Shown one piece after another: positions 1 to 14,604 of a stretch of DNA of 64,000 nt. The notes below the pieces were generated by a model, which was not told the origin of the DNA, made no database searches, and saw only the letters and a program-made list of their open reading frames with translations. Made by a program: the position numbers and the translations under genes. The first letter of the stretch is position 1. Each line of letters begins with the position of its first letter. Source of the DNA: Enterococcus mediterraneensis (GTDB taxonomy: Bacteria > Bacillota > Bacilli > Lactobacillales > Enterococcaceae); assembly GCF_900604485.1 (NCBI RefSeq), contig NZ_UWOP01000001.1:5001-69000 (forward strand), read 5' to 3'.

Positions 1-237
1 ACTCAAAAACTGGTCTCTTTAGCAGAAAAATATCAAAAAATCGATGGCGTGCTTGATGAAGAATCTATTGCTCAATTGGATAAGATCAGCAGTGACTTTA
101 AAGATACAGTCAATGATCTGACGGATCAGCTGGGAGATTTTGGCAATAAATTAAAAGGGACATTAGAAGATAATCAAGGTTTCTTTGCAAATCTTTGGCA
201 AAGTATCAAAGACTTTTTTGCGGGATTATTTAATTAA
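1..237 (+). CDS. C-terminal end of an unidentified helical protein (partial)
   Basis: The frame is open from the window edge, so this is the end of a gene starting upstream. A GTG at 49 is only an internal codon. The visible 78 residues are charged and predicted helical, with an amphipathic, Phe/Trp-rich tail (NLWQSIKDFFAGLFN) that could sit on a membrane. No family recognised. A terminator follows directly. Confidence 0.6.
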   Translation, partial: TQKLVSLAEKYQKIDGVLDEESIAQLDKISSDFKDTVNDLTDQLGDFGNKLKGTLEDNQGFFANLWQSIKDFFAGLFN

Positions 238-256
238 TTAAGTATATCTTATTGTA

Positions 257-297
257 AAAAAACGGGCGAAGCCATTGCGGTTTAAGCCTGTTTTTTT
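257..297 (+). terminator. Rho-independent terminator
   Basis: An A-run plus ACGGGC pairs, with one wobble, to GCCTGT followed by seven T. It closes the transcript of the left-edge gene and separates it from the next operon. Confidence 0.7.
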
Positions 298-385
298 ATA
301 CAATACAGCAAGAGGGCAGAAATAACACATTTGTTCCATTTAATGATAAAATTAGACATAGACACATTTATAAGGAGGTAAAATT

Positions 386-1237
386 ATGGAAGCAGAAGAG
401 AAAAAACAATCGAGTGAAACGGATCAAGCGTCTTTTGATGCTATCAAAGAAGTGGCTTCTAAGAATATCACTCAAATGCTTCATGACCTTCAGGCGTTTG
501 AAACAGCGATCACAGAGGAACGGATCCCTGAGATTTATCGTATCTATAATGGACGCTTGCATGAAGAGCTCAAAAAAACTTCAAATGCACATCATGAGAT
601 CGATCAGCTCTTAGTCCAAAAAATCCACGATAATTTTATGGAACGGTTCCCTTTTATGGTCCATTTGGAAAAGATATCTGAAACGATCAACTACTATAAA
701 ATCGGAGAATACTATCGTGAACGAGCAACGATCGGGATCGATGCCAGCATCCCTGAGATTTTTGTGATACCGGCTGTTGACCGGGAATGGGCGCGATTCA
801 ACGAGAAAGAAGACATTGTGGAATCCATTGAACGTCAGATGGATGAGCTGTCAGCCAAAGAAATAGCGGCTCAATCAGAGATCGCCAAATTAGATGAAAA
901 AATCAAAGAATTGAAACAAAAAGAGACAGCGATCGAAAATACCAAGGGCTTTTTCAATCGTGGAAAAGTGGATGAAGAGCTGGCGGAAATCAATGATCAG
1001 CGGGAGAAATTAGAAGCGAAGAAGGCTGAATGGCTGCCGTTTGTTGAAAATCAGTCAAGAGCTGGCCAAGAAAAGGAATACCTGCAGCAAGAACATGTTC
1101 GCATGCGTTTAAAACGTGCCATTGTCGGAAAAGAGTTTCGCTTGATCGACCGCTACTTTGGCAGTATGGAAGAGATGCGGCGACAGTTGAAGGATTTCTT
1201 GGATAATTATTTGGAAGGAGCGGATACTGATGAATAA
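386..1237 (+). CDS. Hypothetical coiled-coil protein, 283 aa
   Basis: Not recognised. The start is supported by AAGGAGG eight bases upstream of the ATG. The protein is hydrophilic, with no signal peptide or membrane segment. Residues about 150-235 are a long charged heptad-like helix (repeated E/K/L/I), probably a coiled coil. The stop overlaps the start of the next gene, so the two are translationally coupled and probably act together. Cytoplasmic location is inferred from the lack of export signals. Function unknown. Confidence 0.7.
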   Translation: MEAEEKKQSSETDQASFDAIKEVASKNITQMLHDLQAFETAITEERIPEIYRIYNGRLHEELKKTSNAHHEIDQLLVQKIHDNFMERFPFMVHLEKISETINYYKIGEYYRERATIGIDASIPEIFVIPAVDREWARFNEKEDIVESIERQMDELSAKEIAAQSEIAKLDEKIKELKQKETAIENTKGFFNRGKVDEELAEINDQREKLEAKKAEWLPFVENQSRAGQEKEYLQQEHVRMRLKRAIVGKEFRLIDRYFGSMEEMRRQLKDFLDNYLEGADTDE

Positions 1238-2216
1238 TGAGATGGAAAAAGAAAAAAACGATCTTGTATCAGTGGATGACTCTTCAACAGAACAACAAAT
1301 CGTTGTCGATGAAACAGAGATGCTTGCAGAAGAAGCTGTGGAGACTGAAACACCTGTAGTTGAGGAATATTATCAAACAAAAGACAATGATCACCAAGAA
1401 ATCGTACGCTTGATCGAAGTGGCAGAAAATGAATTGGCAGATCTGCGCTTGCGCAAGTCTTTGATGGAAGCAGATTTCGATGAATTGCTATCTAAATATA
1501 AATCATTGATCCTGACTGAAGAAAATATCTCTACGATTGCTAAAAAGACATTGCTGGAATATTTCTCCTATGAGTTGATGAAACCTTTAACGAGCGTAGG
1601 ATTAAAACCAGCAGATGCTGCCTATGATATTTGGGAAACCAAACACTTCTTGATCCGTTACCATCTGAATGCGGAAAACGCGTTGGAGTTCAGCTTCAAG
1701 ATCGCTCCTATTGATCAGCGGTTCGAGACTGCTTTTATGCCTTTGATCCGAGTGGTTCCGGAAACTATGGAAGTAGAAGTGAATGATGAACAAGTACTGG
1801 AATTGATCCGTTTATGGCATACGGAAAAAGTTTTCTCAAAAGATCAGCTTTCGTTGGTGAACTTTGATCTGAACTTGCTTTTGAATCATTTTCGAGAACT
1901 TGGGTTTTCTGTACAGCCCAGCCTTTTGGATAACACAAGTCCACTGGCAGTCGATTTGGAAAGTGAATTTCCGCTGGAGGAAGCTGTTTTGGACGATATT
2001 TTTATCACGACAATGGAGAACCGATTGTTTGATTTTGAGAAAAAAGGCAATGATGTGTATGAAGTATTGCTGGATCAAAATCAGAAAATCGAGATTTCCA
2101 GTCAGGAAGATGGACATACCAATCTGTTTATCAACTCAGAACAACGGAAGCGTTCGATCCTTGATTTCTTCACCAGCTATCCATTTTTAGTACCTTTGAT
2201 GGTTCGCAACAGCTAG
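1230..2216 (+). CDS. Hypothetical acidic protein, 328 aa
   Basis: Not recognised. It starts inside the end of the preceding gene (8-base overlap) with GGAAGGAG upstream. The first 50 residues are very acidic and low in complexity, probably disordered. A short helical stretch follows (about 50-95), then a mixed alpha/beta body. There are no membrane segments and no cysteine or histidine motif suggesting an enzyme. The overlap with the coiled-coil gene suggests a two-protein unit of unknown role. Confidence 0.7.
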   Translation: MNNEMEKEKNDLVSVDDSSTEQQIVVDETEMLAEEAVETETPVVEEYYQTKDNDHQEIVRLIEVAENELADLRLRKSLMEADFDELLSKYKSLILTEENISTIAKKTLLEYFSYELMKPLTSVGLKPADAAYDIWETKHFLIRYHLNAENALEFSFKIAPIDQRFETAFMPLIRVVPETMEVEVNDEQVLELIRLWHTEKVFSKDQLSLVNFDLNLLLNHFRELGFSVQPSLLDNTSPLAVDLESEFPLEEAVLDDIFITTMENRLFDFEKKGNDVYEVLLDQNQKIEISSQEDGHTNLFINSEQRKRSILDFFTSYPFLVPLMVRNS

Positions 2217-2244
2217 AAGAAATCGGAAAAGGCAGGTGGATACA

Positions 2245-3249
2245 ATGAAAAATAGTATAGTGAGTTTTACAAGCAAATCATCATTAGAAGAAGCGATCGT
2301 GACGGATACTCAGGACGTTCCTGAATTGGGCGAGCACGACTTGTTAGTAGAGGTTTTGGCAACAGCACTGAACCCGATCGATTTGAAATTGCGGCAAAAG
2401 CTGACAGATGGACAGTCTAAGATCTTAGGCTTTGACGCAGTAGGGAAAGTCGTCGCAATCGGCAGTGAAGTTACGCCAGACATGATCGATCAGTTGGTCT
2501 ATTATATGGGAACTACCCAGCGAGCTGGCAGTTTTCAACGGTATCAGCTAGTTGATGAGCGTTTGGCGGCGAAAGCGCCCCGCTCATTGTCCGCAGCTGA
2601 AAGTGCGGCACTGCCTCTAACTTCGTTAACTGCGTGGGAATTGTTTTTTGAAAGGTTTGGCTTAAACCCAGAAGAAGCGGCAAATACGGGAAAAACTATT
2701 TTGATCATCAATGGTGCAGGCGGCGTAGGATCGATCGCAAGCCAACTGGCAAGTTGGAACGGTCTGGAGGTATATGCAACTTCAAGTCCTGAAAACTTTG
2801 ACTGGCTGCAGCGTAATGGAGCTGTTCATTGTTTAGATTATCATCAGCCTTTGAAGGATCAGCTTCCTGATGGACTGAAATTTGATTTTATCGCCTGTTT
2901 CTACGATATAACTTTCTACATTGATCAACTGGATGAGCTGATCAGGCCGTTAGGGCATATCGGTACGATCGTCAACACCAAAGAAGCCTTGGATCTTAAT
3001 CCTTTGAAAAATCTCAGTGTCTCGTTTGATTGGGAATATGCGTTTGCTAAAACTGATTTTTACGATGATGAAACACAAGGAAATATTTTAGGGCGGATCG
3101 CCGAATTGATTGATGCGGGGAAACTGCAGACAACGTTAGCGCGAAACTTCAGTGACGGGATTTCTAAAGAAAATTTGCTTGCGGGCCTAAAATTAGTCGA
3201 TGAGGGCCATTTTGGGAAAATCGTTTTATCAGGTGGTTTCCATGAATGA
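2245..3249 (+). CDS. MDR-family quinone/zinc-type alcohol dehydrogenase-like oxidoreductase
   Basis: Medium-chain dehydrogenase/reductase, 334 aa. It has an N-terminal GroES-like fold (ALNPIDLKLR) and a Rossmann nucleotide-binding motif NGAGGVGSIASQLAS near residue 155. The structural-zinc cysteine cluster of true alcohol dehydrogenases is absent, so a zinc-independent NADPH:quinone or enone reductase is more likely. I chose ATG 2245, behind AGGTGG, over the GTG at 2236, which falls inside that ribosome site. The stop overlaps the following methyltransferase, suggesting coupling. Substrate unknown. Confidence 0.8.
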   Translation: MKNSIVSFTSKSSLEEAIVTDTQDVPELGEHDLLVEVLATALNPIDLKLRQKLTDGQSKILGFDAVGKVVAIGSEVTPDMIDQLVYYMGTTQRAGSFQRYQLVDERLAAKAPRSLSAAESAALPLTSLTAWELFFERFGLNPEEAANTGKTILIINGAGGVGSIASQLASWNGLEVYATSSPENFDWLQRNGAVHCLDYHQPLKDQLPDGLKFDFIACFYDITFYIDQLDELIRPLGHIGTIVNTKEALDLNPLKNLSVSFDWEYAFAKTDFYDDETQGNILGRIAELIDAGKLQTTLARNFSDGISKENLLAGLKLVDEGHFGKIVLSGGFHE

Positions 3250-3967
3250 TGAGTTAGCCGATATCCAGGAGTTTTGGGACGGATTTGCGGAGGAGTATCA
3301 TTTGATTCAAGAAGAATCCGTTTTTCCCATCGCAGAGGATGTGAATGTCTTTTTAGAAAACCGAGGAATCTTACCGACGACTGATTTCTTGGATTTGGCT
3401 GGTGGTGCGGGCAGATATATCAATGCTCTCTTGCCACAAGTGGATAGGTACACGTTAGTAGATATCTCTCAAAAGATGTTGGAATACGCCGCTCAGAAAA
3501 CAACGGATGAAAAATTACGGCTGGTACGCATGGATCAAGCCCAATTTTTTTCAGCGACGAAAGGTAATGCTTTTTCTATAGTTTTTTCTGCCATGAATCC
3601 GGTGATTGAAGCTGCTGAACTGATTGAAATCAATCGGATCAGTTCAAAATGGTGTCTGATTTTACGGACAGTGAAAGAGGAAGAATCATTGTTTACCCCG
3701 CTGGAAAAACGGCTGGGTATGGTAGCGGAAAATGATCTAATGGCTGTCTATCAAGATGTTTTGAAGGAAAAAAATGCAGCTTTTTCTACTCAGCGGTTTT
3801 CTTATCATGAGGAAGAAGTGATTACACAGGCGTTTTTCCGGGAATATTTTCAAGAATACCTTACAGAAAAAGAACTATCTGAACAAATCGATACTCTTTT
3901 CCAAGACGAGACGGCTATCAATCATCGACATTATGTCTTTGAACTGCTTTTTTGGGAAAAATTTTAA
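3242..3967 (+). CDS. Class I SAM-dependent methyltransferase
   Basis: 241 aa. The SAM-binding motif I is DLAGGAGRYINALL (about residues 41-54), followed by the acidic motif II region TLVDISQKMLEYA, typical of the UbiE/type 11 fold. The start is ATG 3242 inside the end of the oxidoreductase gene, with AGGTGG before it. Longer frames begin within the upstream gene. The target is unknown. Pairing with an oxidoreductase suggests small-molecule modification or detoxification, which is inference. Confidence 0.8.
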   Translation: MNDELADIQEFWDGFAEEYHLIQEESVFPIAEDVNVFLENRGILPTTDFLDLAGGAGRYINALLPQVDRYTLVDISQKMLEYAAQKTTDEKLRLVRMDQAQFFSATKGNAFSIVFSAMNPVIEAAELIEINRISSKWCLILRTVKEEESLFTPLEKRLGMVAENDLMAVYQDVLKEKNAAFSTQRFSYHEEEVITQAFFREYFQEYLTEKELSEQIDTLFQDETAINHRHYVFELLFWEKF

Positions 3968-4028
3968 AAAAGGATTCTGTTATCACAGGCCGGCTTAGAA
4001 CAGTCTTTAGATAACAGAATCCTTTTTG
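3966..4028. terminator. Bidirectional terminator between convergent genes
   Basis: AAGGATTCTGTTATC pairs perfectly with GATAACAGAATCCTT. A and T runs on the two sides allow it to stop both the methyltransferase transcript and the convergent permease transcript. Confidence 0.85.
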
Positions 4029-4029
4029 T

Positions 4030-5379
4030 TTAGGAGATTTTTTGCGACTCCAATTGAAGAGCAGTCTTTTTATTAGTAATGAAATACGAACCAACGATCA
4101 AACCGTAGATAATAGCGGTGACGATCGTGACTGCCGGAGTATTGGAAGCAAAGATAGCAACGAAGATTCCAGCGAGAAAACCCAGTGTGATCAGATTGAT
4201 CGCCAGTTTCATTTTTGAAACAGCATTTTTCCGCAAATAGTTGAAATAAGCTAAACAAAGGATCACCCAGATCATCAAGACAGTGTAGGAAAGAGTCCCT
4301 ACTAGGTAGCTGAAGAGCTTTTCGCCGAATACATAAGACAACAAGACACCAATGTATAAAGTCGCCGTAGAAACCATAACAGCACGATTAGGAACGCCAT
4401 GCTTATTCAGCTTCATTTGTTTTGCAAAACGTTTTGATTTTGACAACTGCAGATGCAAAATACGCGAAGAAGCGTAGATCCCTGAGTTGATAGATGAAAA
4501 CAGCGCTAAAATGATCACTAAATTGACCAGGTCGCTTGCAAAAGGAATGTTCATTTTTTCAAAGACCATGACAAAAGGTGATGCGGAAGAATTAGCTAGT
4601 TCTTGCCAAGGATAGATGATCAGCAATAAAAACATTGGAATGATGTAAAAAGCGATGATCCGGAAAATCACGCTATGGATCGCTTTAGGGATCGAGCGTT
4701 TAGGATCTTCGGTTTCTCCCATCGCGATAATGATCAGTTCCGTCCCGCCATAAGAATAGATGACCAGCAGCAACGAATTGAACAGACCGTGTAATTTATG
4801 AGGGAAAAATCCGCCATGAGCGGTCATAGTATGCATCGTTGGTAAAAAGCCGATATCAAAAATCTGCTGAACCACTAGAAAGCCGGCAAAAGCGATCAAT
4901 AAAACTACGACACTGATTTTCCCGACGGTCAGCCAAAATTCTGTTTCGGCAAAGATCTTAACGGATAAGAAATTAATCAGCGTTGTCAACAATGATATGC
5001 CTAAAATAAATATCCATGCAGGAATATCAGGAAACCATAACTGGATAAAGCTGGCAGCTGCTACTGCTTCAGTAATCACATTGATCATCCAAAGTGTCCA
5101 GTAAAGCCAATCTGTAAAGTAAGCGGAAAATCTGCCGAGATAAGGTTCAACGATTTCTGATAAACTTCCAGCATGAGTGTTTTCCATTGCCAGTGTACCC
5201 GCAGAAGTCATGATACTGTACAGTAATAACCCGCCTAAAAGAAAAGCTAATAAAACGGAAGGACCGGCTAAACTGATGGCTTCACCGCTGCCTTTGAATA
5301 ATCCGGCGCCGATCGCTCCACCGAGGGCTAACATCGTCACATGCCGTGAATGTAATTTTTTTTGTAATTTATTTTCCAT
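4030..5379 (-). CDS. APC-superfamily amino-acid permease
   Basis: 449 aa with about twelve hydrophobic segments. The first segment has the conserved LALGGAIGAGLFKGSG motif that forms the unwound TM1 substrate site in amino acid-polyamine-organocation transporters. Length and motif fit the bacterial AAT/GABA-permease branch, which takes up amino acids with protons. GGAG lies seven bases before the ATG. It is monocistronic and convergent with the methyltransferase. The substrate cannot be read from sequence. Confidence 0.85.
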   Translation of the reverse strand: MENKLQKKLHSRHVTMLALGGAIGAGLFKGSGEAISLAGPSVLLAFLLGGLLLYSIMTSAGTLAMENTHAGSLSEIVEPYLGRFSAYFTDWLYWTLWMINVITEAVAAASFIQLWFPDIPAWIFILGISLLTTLINFLSVKIFAETEFWLTVGKISVVVLLIAFAGFLVVQQIFDIGFLPTMHTMTAHGGFFPHKLHGLFNSLLLVIYSYGGTELIIIAMGETEDPKRSIPKAIHSVIFRIIAFYIIPMFLLLIIYPWQELANSSASPFVMVFEKMNIPFASDLVNLVIILALFSSINSGIYASSRILHLQLSKSKRFAKQMKLNKHGVPNRAVMVSTATLYIGVLLSYVFGEKLFSYLVGTLSYTVLMIWVILCLAYFNYLRKNAVSKMKLAINLITLGFLAGIFVAIFASNTPAVTIVTAIIYGLIVGSYFITNKKTALQLESQKIS

Positions 5380-5632
5380 AAAGTTTCTCCTTATTTATCA
5401 CTGAATAAAATGCCTGTGATAAGACAAAGAAAATAATAGTTGAATTTTCAGAATTTTTCAACATCGAATGAGTCAATTTTTAGGAAATTTTCAGAATTAT
5501 TTGGCGCCTCTCATTTAATTATTTGGCAAATATGGCAGAAAATGATAGCATGAAATTGCTTTAGGATTGAAGCATCATGCATTATATAGAAGTGAGGGAA
5601 TAACCTCATTCTTATTAGATAGGAGCATCGTT

Positions 5633-6262
5633 TTGGTAAAAAAACAAAAATGGACACTTAGCGGTATTTTGTTGTTAATAATTGTGGCAGGGGTGCAATT
5701 TTTACCGCAATTCAATCAACCGCAATCAGAAGTTTCACAAGAAGTTCAGCAACAATCTGCGAAGTATCACATCAATGAAGTGGATCTAAGTGATCCTCCC
5801 CGTTTTGAGAAGATCGAAGTAAATGCGATCCGCAATGTCGATGGAGATACCTTTGCTTTTACTGCGAATGGAAAAGAGTATAAGCTGCGACTGTTAATGG
5901 TAGATACCCCAGAGAGTGTGAAAAAAGGTGTTGCGGTACAACCATATGGGAAAGAAGCAAGTAATTATACGAAGCAGCAGTTATCTAAAGGAAATGTCAG
6001 TCTTGTTTTTGATAAGGGAGAACCTAAAGATCGGTATGATCGTTTTCTTGCTTATGTGTATGTCGATGATCAGCTATTGCAAGATAAATTGCTTTCTGAA
6101 GGACTTGCCATAGTACGCTATGTCAACAGCGGCGGAGATAGTTATCTGGATGAATTGCTGGCGGCGCAGAAAAAAGCCCAAGAACAGAAAGTAGGTGTTT
6201 GGAGCATGAGCGATTATGTAACAGAAACTCACGCTGGGTATTACCAGTATAATCAGCGATGA
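5633..6262 (+). CDS. Thermonuclease (staphylococcal nuclease homologue)
   Basis: 209 aa. A Ca2+-dependent nuclease that cleaves DNA and RNA. The SNase fold is clear: NVDGDTF, then LRLLMVDTPE (catalytic Arg, metal Asp and Glu), and DRYDRFLAYVY (second catalytic Arg). An N-terminal hydrophobic segment (about residues 9-22) makes it exported or membrane-anchored. I place the start at TTG 5633, behind AGGAG. The longer frame from TTG 5567 has no ribosome site and would bury the signal. Likely scavenges external nucleic acid. Confidence 0.85.
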   Translation: MVKKQKWTLSGILLLIIVAGVQFLPQFNQPQSEVSQEVQQQSAKYHINEVDLSDPPRFEKIEVNAIRNVDGDTFAFTANGKEYKLRLLMVDTPESVKKGVAVQPYGKEASNYTKQQLSKGNVSLVFDKGEPKDRYDRFLAYVYVDDQLLQDKLLSEGLAIVRYVNSGGDSYLDELLAAQKKAQEQKVGVWSMSDYVTETHAGYYQYNQR

Positions 6263-6591
6263 GGGATACTCGACAAAATAAAAACAGGCGAGAACACCGT
6301 GCGGTTAAAAATCTTTTAAAAATCTTTTTATGAATATTCGTTGATATAACGCGGGCGATAGATAACCGGTCAAAAATGAAGCAACTGAAAAGACTTTTGG
6401 AAGCACGAATATATTGTTATGTCCTTTCTTGATTTATTTTCCATTGGTAATAGGTAGACATTTGTATCAATAGTCTTTAATTTAGTTATTAAAAGTTATT
6501 TTATGATAGATAGCTATTTGTAAATTTTTCTTGCGTTTTGCGGAAAACAACGAAAAAAATAGTTTTTTTATATGGATTTTATTTTTTTAAT

Positions 6592-6621
6592 TTGTTATCA
6601 TATACTAGTAGACAATTTAAT
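6592..6621 (+). promoter_or_regulatory. Candidate promoter of the ntp operon
   Basis: TTGTTA (6592-6597), an 18-base spacer and TTTAAT (6616-6621) resemble sigma-A elements and lie just before the structured leader. TATACT at 6601 is an alternative -10. Tentative. Confidence 0.45.
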
Positions 6622-6628
6622 AATAAAA

Positions 6629-6741
6629 AAAGGGTTGAGTGAAAGACTTCAAGGATTGCGTTCTTCAAGGGGTGAGAAGAACACTTTTTGAAGTGCCCTT
6701 TAATCCAAGCGTACTTTGAAAAAATGAGGTGCGTTTTTTTT
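6629..6741 (+). promoter_or_regulatory. Structured leader with terminator before the Na+-ATPase operon (candidate riboswitch)
   Basis: Nested helices are visible: AAAGGG 6629-6634 with CCCTTT 6696-6701; ACTTCAA 6646-6652 with TTGAAGT 6688-6694; GTTCTTC 6660-6666 with GAAGAAC 6676-6682. GGATT 6653-6657 inside can pair AATCC 6702-6706 outside, a possible pseudoknot. Next comes an intrinsic terminator (AAGCGTAC 6707-6714 with GTGCGTTT, then a T-run to 6741), immediately before the ntpF ribosome site. The layout is that of a ligand-sensing leader. Induction of E. hirae ntp by Na+ is known, so a Na+-responsive element is plausible but unproven. Confidence 0.6.
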
Positions 6742-6758
6742 GTAAAGGAGGAGAGATT

Positions 6759-7068
6759 TTGAAGGAAGCTTTAGACCGGATTCATCAAGCAGAACTCGAC
6801 AACGAAAAGAAGCGTCAAGAAACAATCGCAAAAGTCAAAGATTACCAAGTTCGTAAAGACTTGGAAATCCAAGCATTTGTTGATGAGTTGAAAAATAAAC
6901 GGGTTCAGCAGATCAAAGATGAGGAGCAAAAAGAACAATCGCAGTTAGAACAAGAAAAAACATTGCTCCTCAAAGAATCGGAACAGATGAAGAAAATGTA
7001 TCATCAACAATATGAAGACAGGCATGAACGAATCGTTCGAGAGATTTTAGAAAGGGTGAAGCAAACAT

Positions 7069-7079
<11 letters not shown>
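6759..7079 (+). CDS. ntpF: V-type Na+-ATPase subunit NtpF (peripheral stalk)
   Basis: 106 aa, almost wholly charged coiled coil, matching the G-type peripheral-stalk subunit that pairs with NtpE to hold the catalytic head still. The start is TTG 6759, seven bases after AAAGGAGG. The upstream GTG 6729 lies inside the leader terminator and is rejected. It is the first gene of the ntp operon, and its end overlaps ntpI. Confidence 0.85.
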
Positions 7080-9515
<2,436 letters not shown>

Positions 9516-9535
9516 TCACTACTGGAGGAAAATCA

Positions 9536-10123
9536 ATGGATGCGATTGATAAAATCATTGAACAGATCAATGAACACGCACTAGAAGAACGTGCCCTATA
9601 TGAAAAAGAAAACGTGCAAAAAATCGATACAACCATGGCACAGCAATTAAAAACAGCGGAACAGGAACATCAAAAGCTGTTGGAAAAACAATTGCAGACA
9701 ACAAAAAATAAATACAAGCAATTACGATCACGTCAACAAGTTGAAGTTCGCCAAGAAACGTTGGTGGAAAAACAAGGCTATTTGGATCGATTGTTTGATG
9801 AAGCTTACGAGCTGATGAGTGGATGGACGACAGATGAGACTCGGGATTTTGCGGAGAAATGTCTCAAAGCATTGCCGGTTGAGCGGGATGTCACACTGTT
9901 GGCAGGCGGCGGGATGCCGGAAAATATTTTTACAGAAGAATGGTTGCGGCAAGTAAGCAAAGAGCTGCCTTATAATATCCGTCTAGGCGGAAAAACAGCT
10001 GATCAAAACAAAGGATTCATCGTTGATGATCAAGGTGTGCAGTACAATTTCTTATATCGCGATCTCCTGACAGAAGTCCGCGCTCAAGCAGGAAACGAAA
10101 TCACACGTCAATTATTTGATTAG
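9536..10123 (+). CDS. ntpE: V-type Na+-ATPase subunit E (peripheral stalk)
   Basis: 195 aa. A long charged N-terminal helix (about 1-85) followed by a small globular C-terminal domain, as in subunit E, which forms the stator stalk with NtpF and contacts the catalytic head. GGAGG lies before ATG 9536. Fourth gene of the operon. Confidence 0.93.
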   Translation: MDAIDKIIEQINEHALEERALYEKENVQKIDTTMAQQLKTAEQEHQKLLEKQLQTTKNKYKQLRSRQQVEVRQETLVEKQGYLDRLFDEAYELMSGWTTDETRDFAEKCLKALPVERDVTLLAGGGMPENIFTEEWLRQVSKELPYNIRLGGKTADQNKGFIVDDQGVQYNFLYRDLLTEVRAQAGNEITRQLFD

Positions 10124-10133
10124 GAGGGATGAC

Positions 10134-11126
10134 ATGAGCAGTGAATTGTATCATACGATCAATCCCTTTATCCGTTTGAAGGAAAACGAGTTGCTGAAAC
10201 CGGAACTTTTTGAACAGCTAGCAGCCGCAGATTTTAAGCAAATCGAAACATTGCTGGCTCCAACTGTTTACGGCAAATATATGAAGGAAAATTTCCAACT
10301 GACATTTGAGCAGTCTTTGAATCAAGAACTGTTGAGCACCTATGAGGAATTATTAGAAATGGCGCCTGAACCGGATGTTATTTGGATCTATACGATGCGC
10401 TATACATTTCATAACCTGAAAGTGTTGACGAAAGCAGAAATCGCCGGTGAAAACTATGACTATCTCTTTTTACCGGACGGCTTTTATTCGCTAGAAGACT
10501 TGAAAAGTGCCATCCAAACCGGCAAGTCCGAGATCCTTCCGGAAAAAGTCGTGAAAAGTATCCAAGAAGTTCGAGAACACATTGAAGAATCTAACATTCT
10601 TCAAGGAATCGACGTGATCTATGATCGGCGCTTTTTGAAAGAACAGCGGAGATTGGGAGAAAAACTAGGATATCCAGAGCTTTTAGAAGAGATCATCACT
10701 TTCATCGATCTGACCAATATCATCACTGCGTTGCGTTGTTTGCTGCAAAAGCGGACGCAAGGATTTATGGCGGCTGTTCTTTCCAGTTCCGGCAGCATCC
10801 CAAAAGAAACTTTCATGAGTTTTGCGGGACAAGATCTGGAACAGTTCAAACAGTTTCTATTAACAAGTGACTACGGCAGTCTGATTCGTCCGGCAATCGA
10901 AGGAGAAGAGATCGATTTTGCTAGATTAGATCTGATCAAAGATGATCACTTGACAGATATTGTGGAAGGGGCACAAACGAAAGCTTTTGGCCCACTGCCT
11001 TTATTAGCATTTTTGAATGCCAAAGATATCGAAACCAAAAATCTGCGTTTGATCATCGTAGGCAAACGCAGCGGCTTTACCCCTGAACAAATCAAAGAGA
11101 GGATGCGAAGAACCTATGACGTATAA
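10134..11126 (+). CDS. ntpC: V-type Na+-ATPase subunit C (rotor-ring adapter, d-type)
   Basis: 330 aa. An all-helical soluble subunit that sits on the NtpK ring and couples the central shaft to it. The start is ATG 10134 behind AGGAGGGATGAC. The TTG at 10116 lies in the end of ntpE and is not used. The tail overlaps ntpG by 11 bases. Confidence 0.92.
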   Translation: MSSELYHTINPFIRLKENELLKPELFEQLAAADFKQIETLLAPTVYGKYMKENFQLTFEQSLNQELLSTYEELLEMAPEPDVIWIYTMRYTFHNLKVLTKAEIAGENYDYLFLPDGFYSLEDLKSAIQTGKSEILPEKVVKSIQEVREHIEESNILQGIDVIYDRRFLKEQRRLGEKLGYPELLEEIITFIDLTNIITALRCLLQKRTQGFMAAVLSSSGSIPKETFMSFAGQDLEQFKQFLLTSDYGSLIRPAIEGEEIDFARLDLIKDDHLTDIVEGAQTKAFGPLPLLAFLNAKDIETKNLRLIIVGKRSGFTPEQIKERMRRTYDV

Positions 11127-11430
11127 TAAAATCGGAGTCATCGGCGATAAAGAGTCCATCCTGCCTTTTAAATTATTCGGCTTTACCGTTAGATACGGTA
11201 TCGACAAAAAAACTGTCGAACAAGCGTTCAACGAAATGATCAAAGAAGAATTTGGCGTCATCTATATTACTGAACCATGTGCGCAATGGATACAAGATCA
11301 GATTGAACGATACCATTCAGCATTGACACCAGCGATCGTCTTGATCCCAAATCATGATGGTGCGTTAGGAATCGGCTCACAAGCGATCCAAAATAATGTT
11401 GAAAAAGCAGTCGGACAAAATATCTTGTAG
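11116..11430 (+). CDS. ntpG: V-type Na+-ATPase subunit G (archaeal/eukaryotic F-type)
   Basis: 104-aa alpha/beta protein beginning with the typical [17 protein letters not shown] pattern of V/A-ATPase subunit F, which in E. hirae nomenclature is NtpG. It binds the central shaft NtpD and modulates rotation. It lies between ntpC and ntpA, the expected place. Confidence 0.92.
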   Translation: MTYNKIGVIGDKESILPFKLFGFTVRYGIDKKTVEQAFNEMIKEEFGVIYITEPCAQWIQDQIERYHSALTPAIVLIPNHDGALGIGSQAIQNNVEKAVGQNIL

Positions 11431-11446
11431 GAAGGAGCTCGAAAAC

Positions 11447-14603
<3,157 letters not shown>

Positions 14604-14604
14604 T

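Noticed and set aside
6729-6758. GTG upstream start for ntpF
   Set aside because: It lies inside the leader terminator and has no ribosome site, whereas TTG 6759 has AAAGGAGG at ideal spacing.
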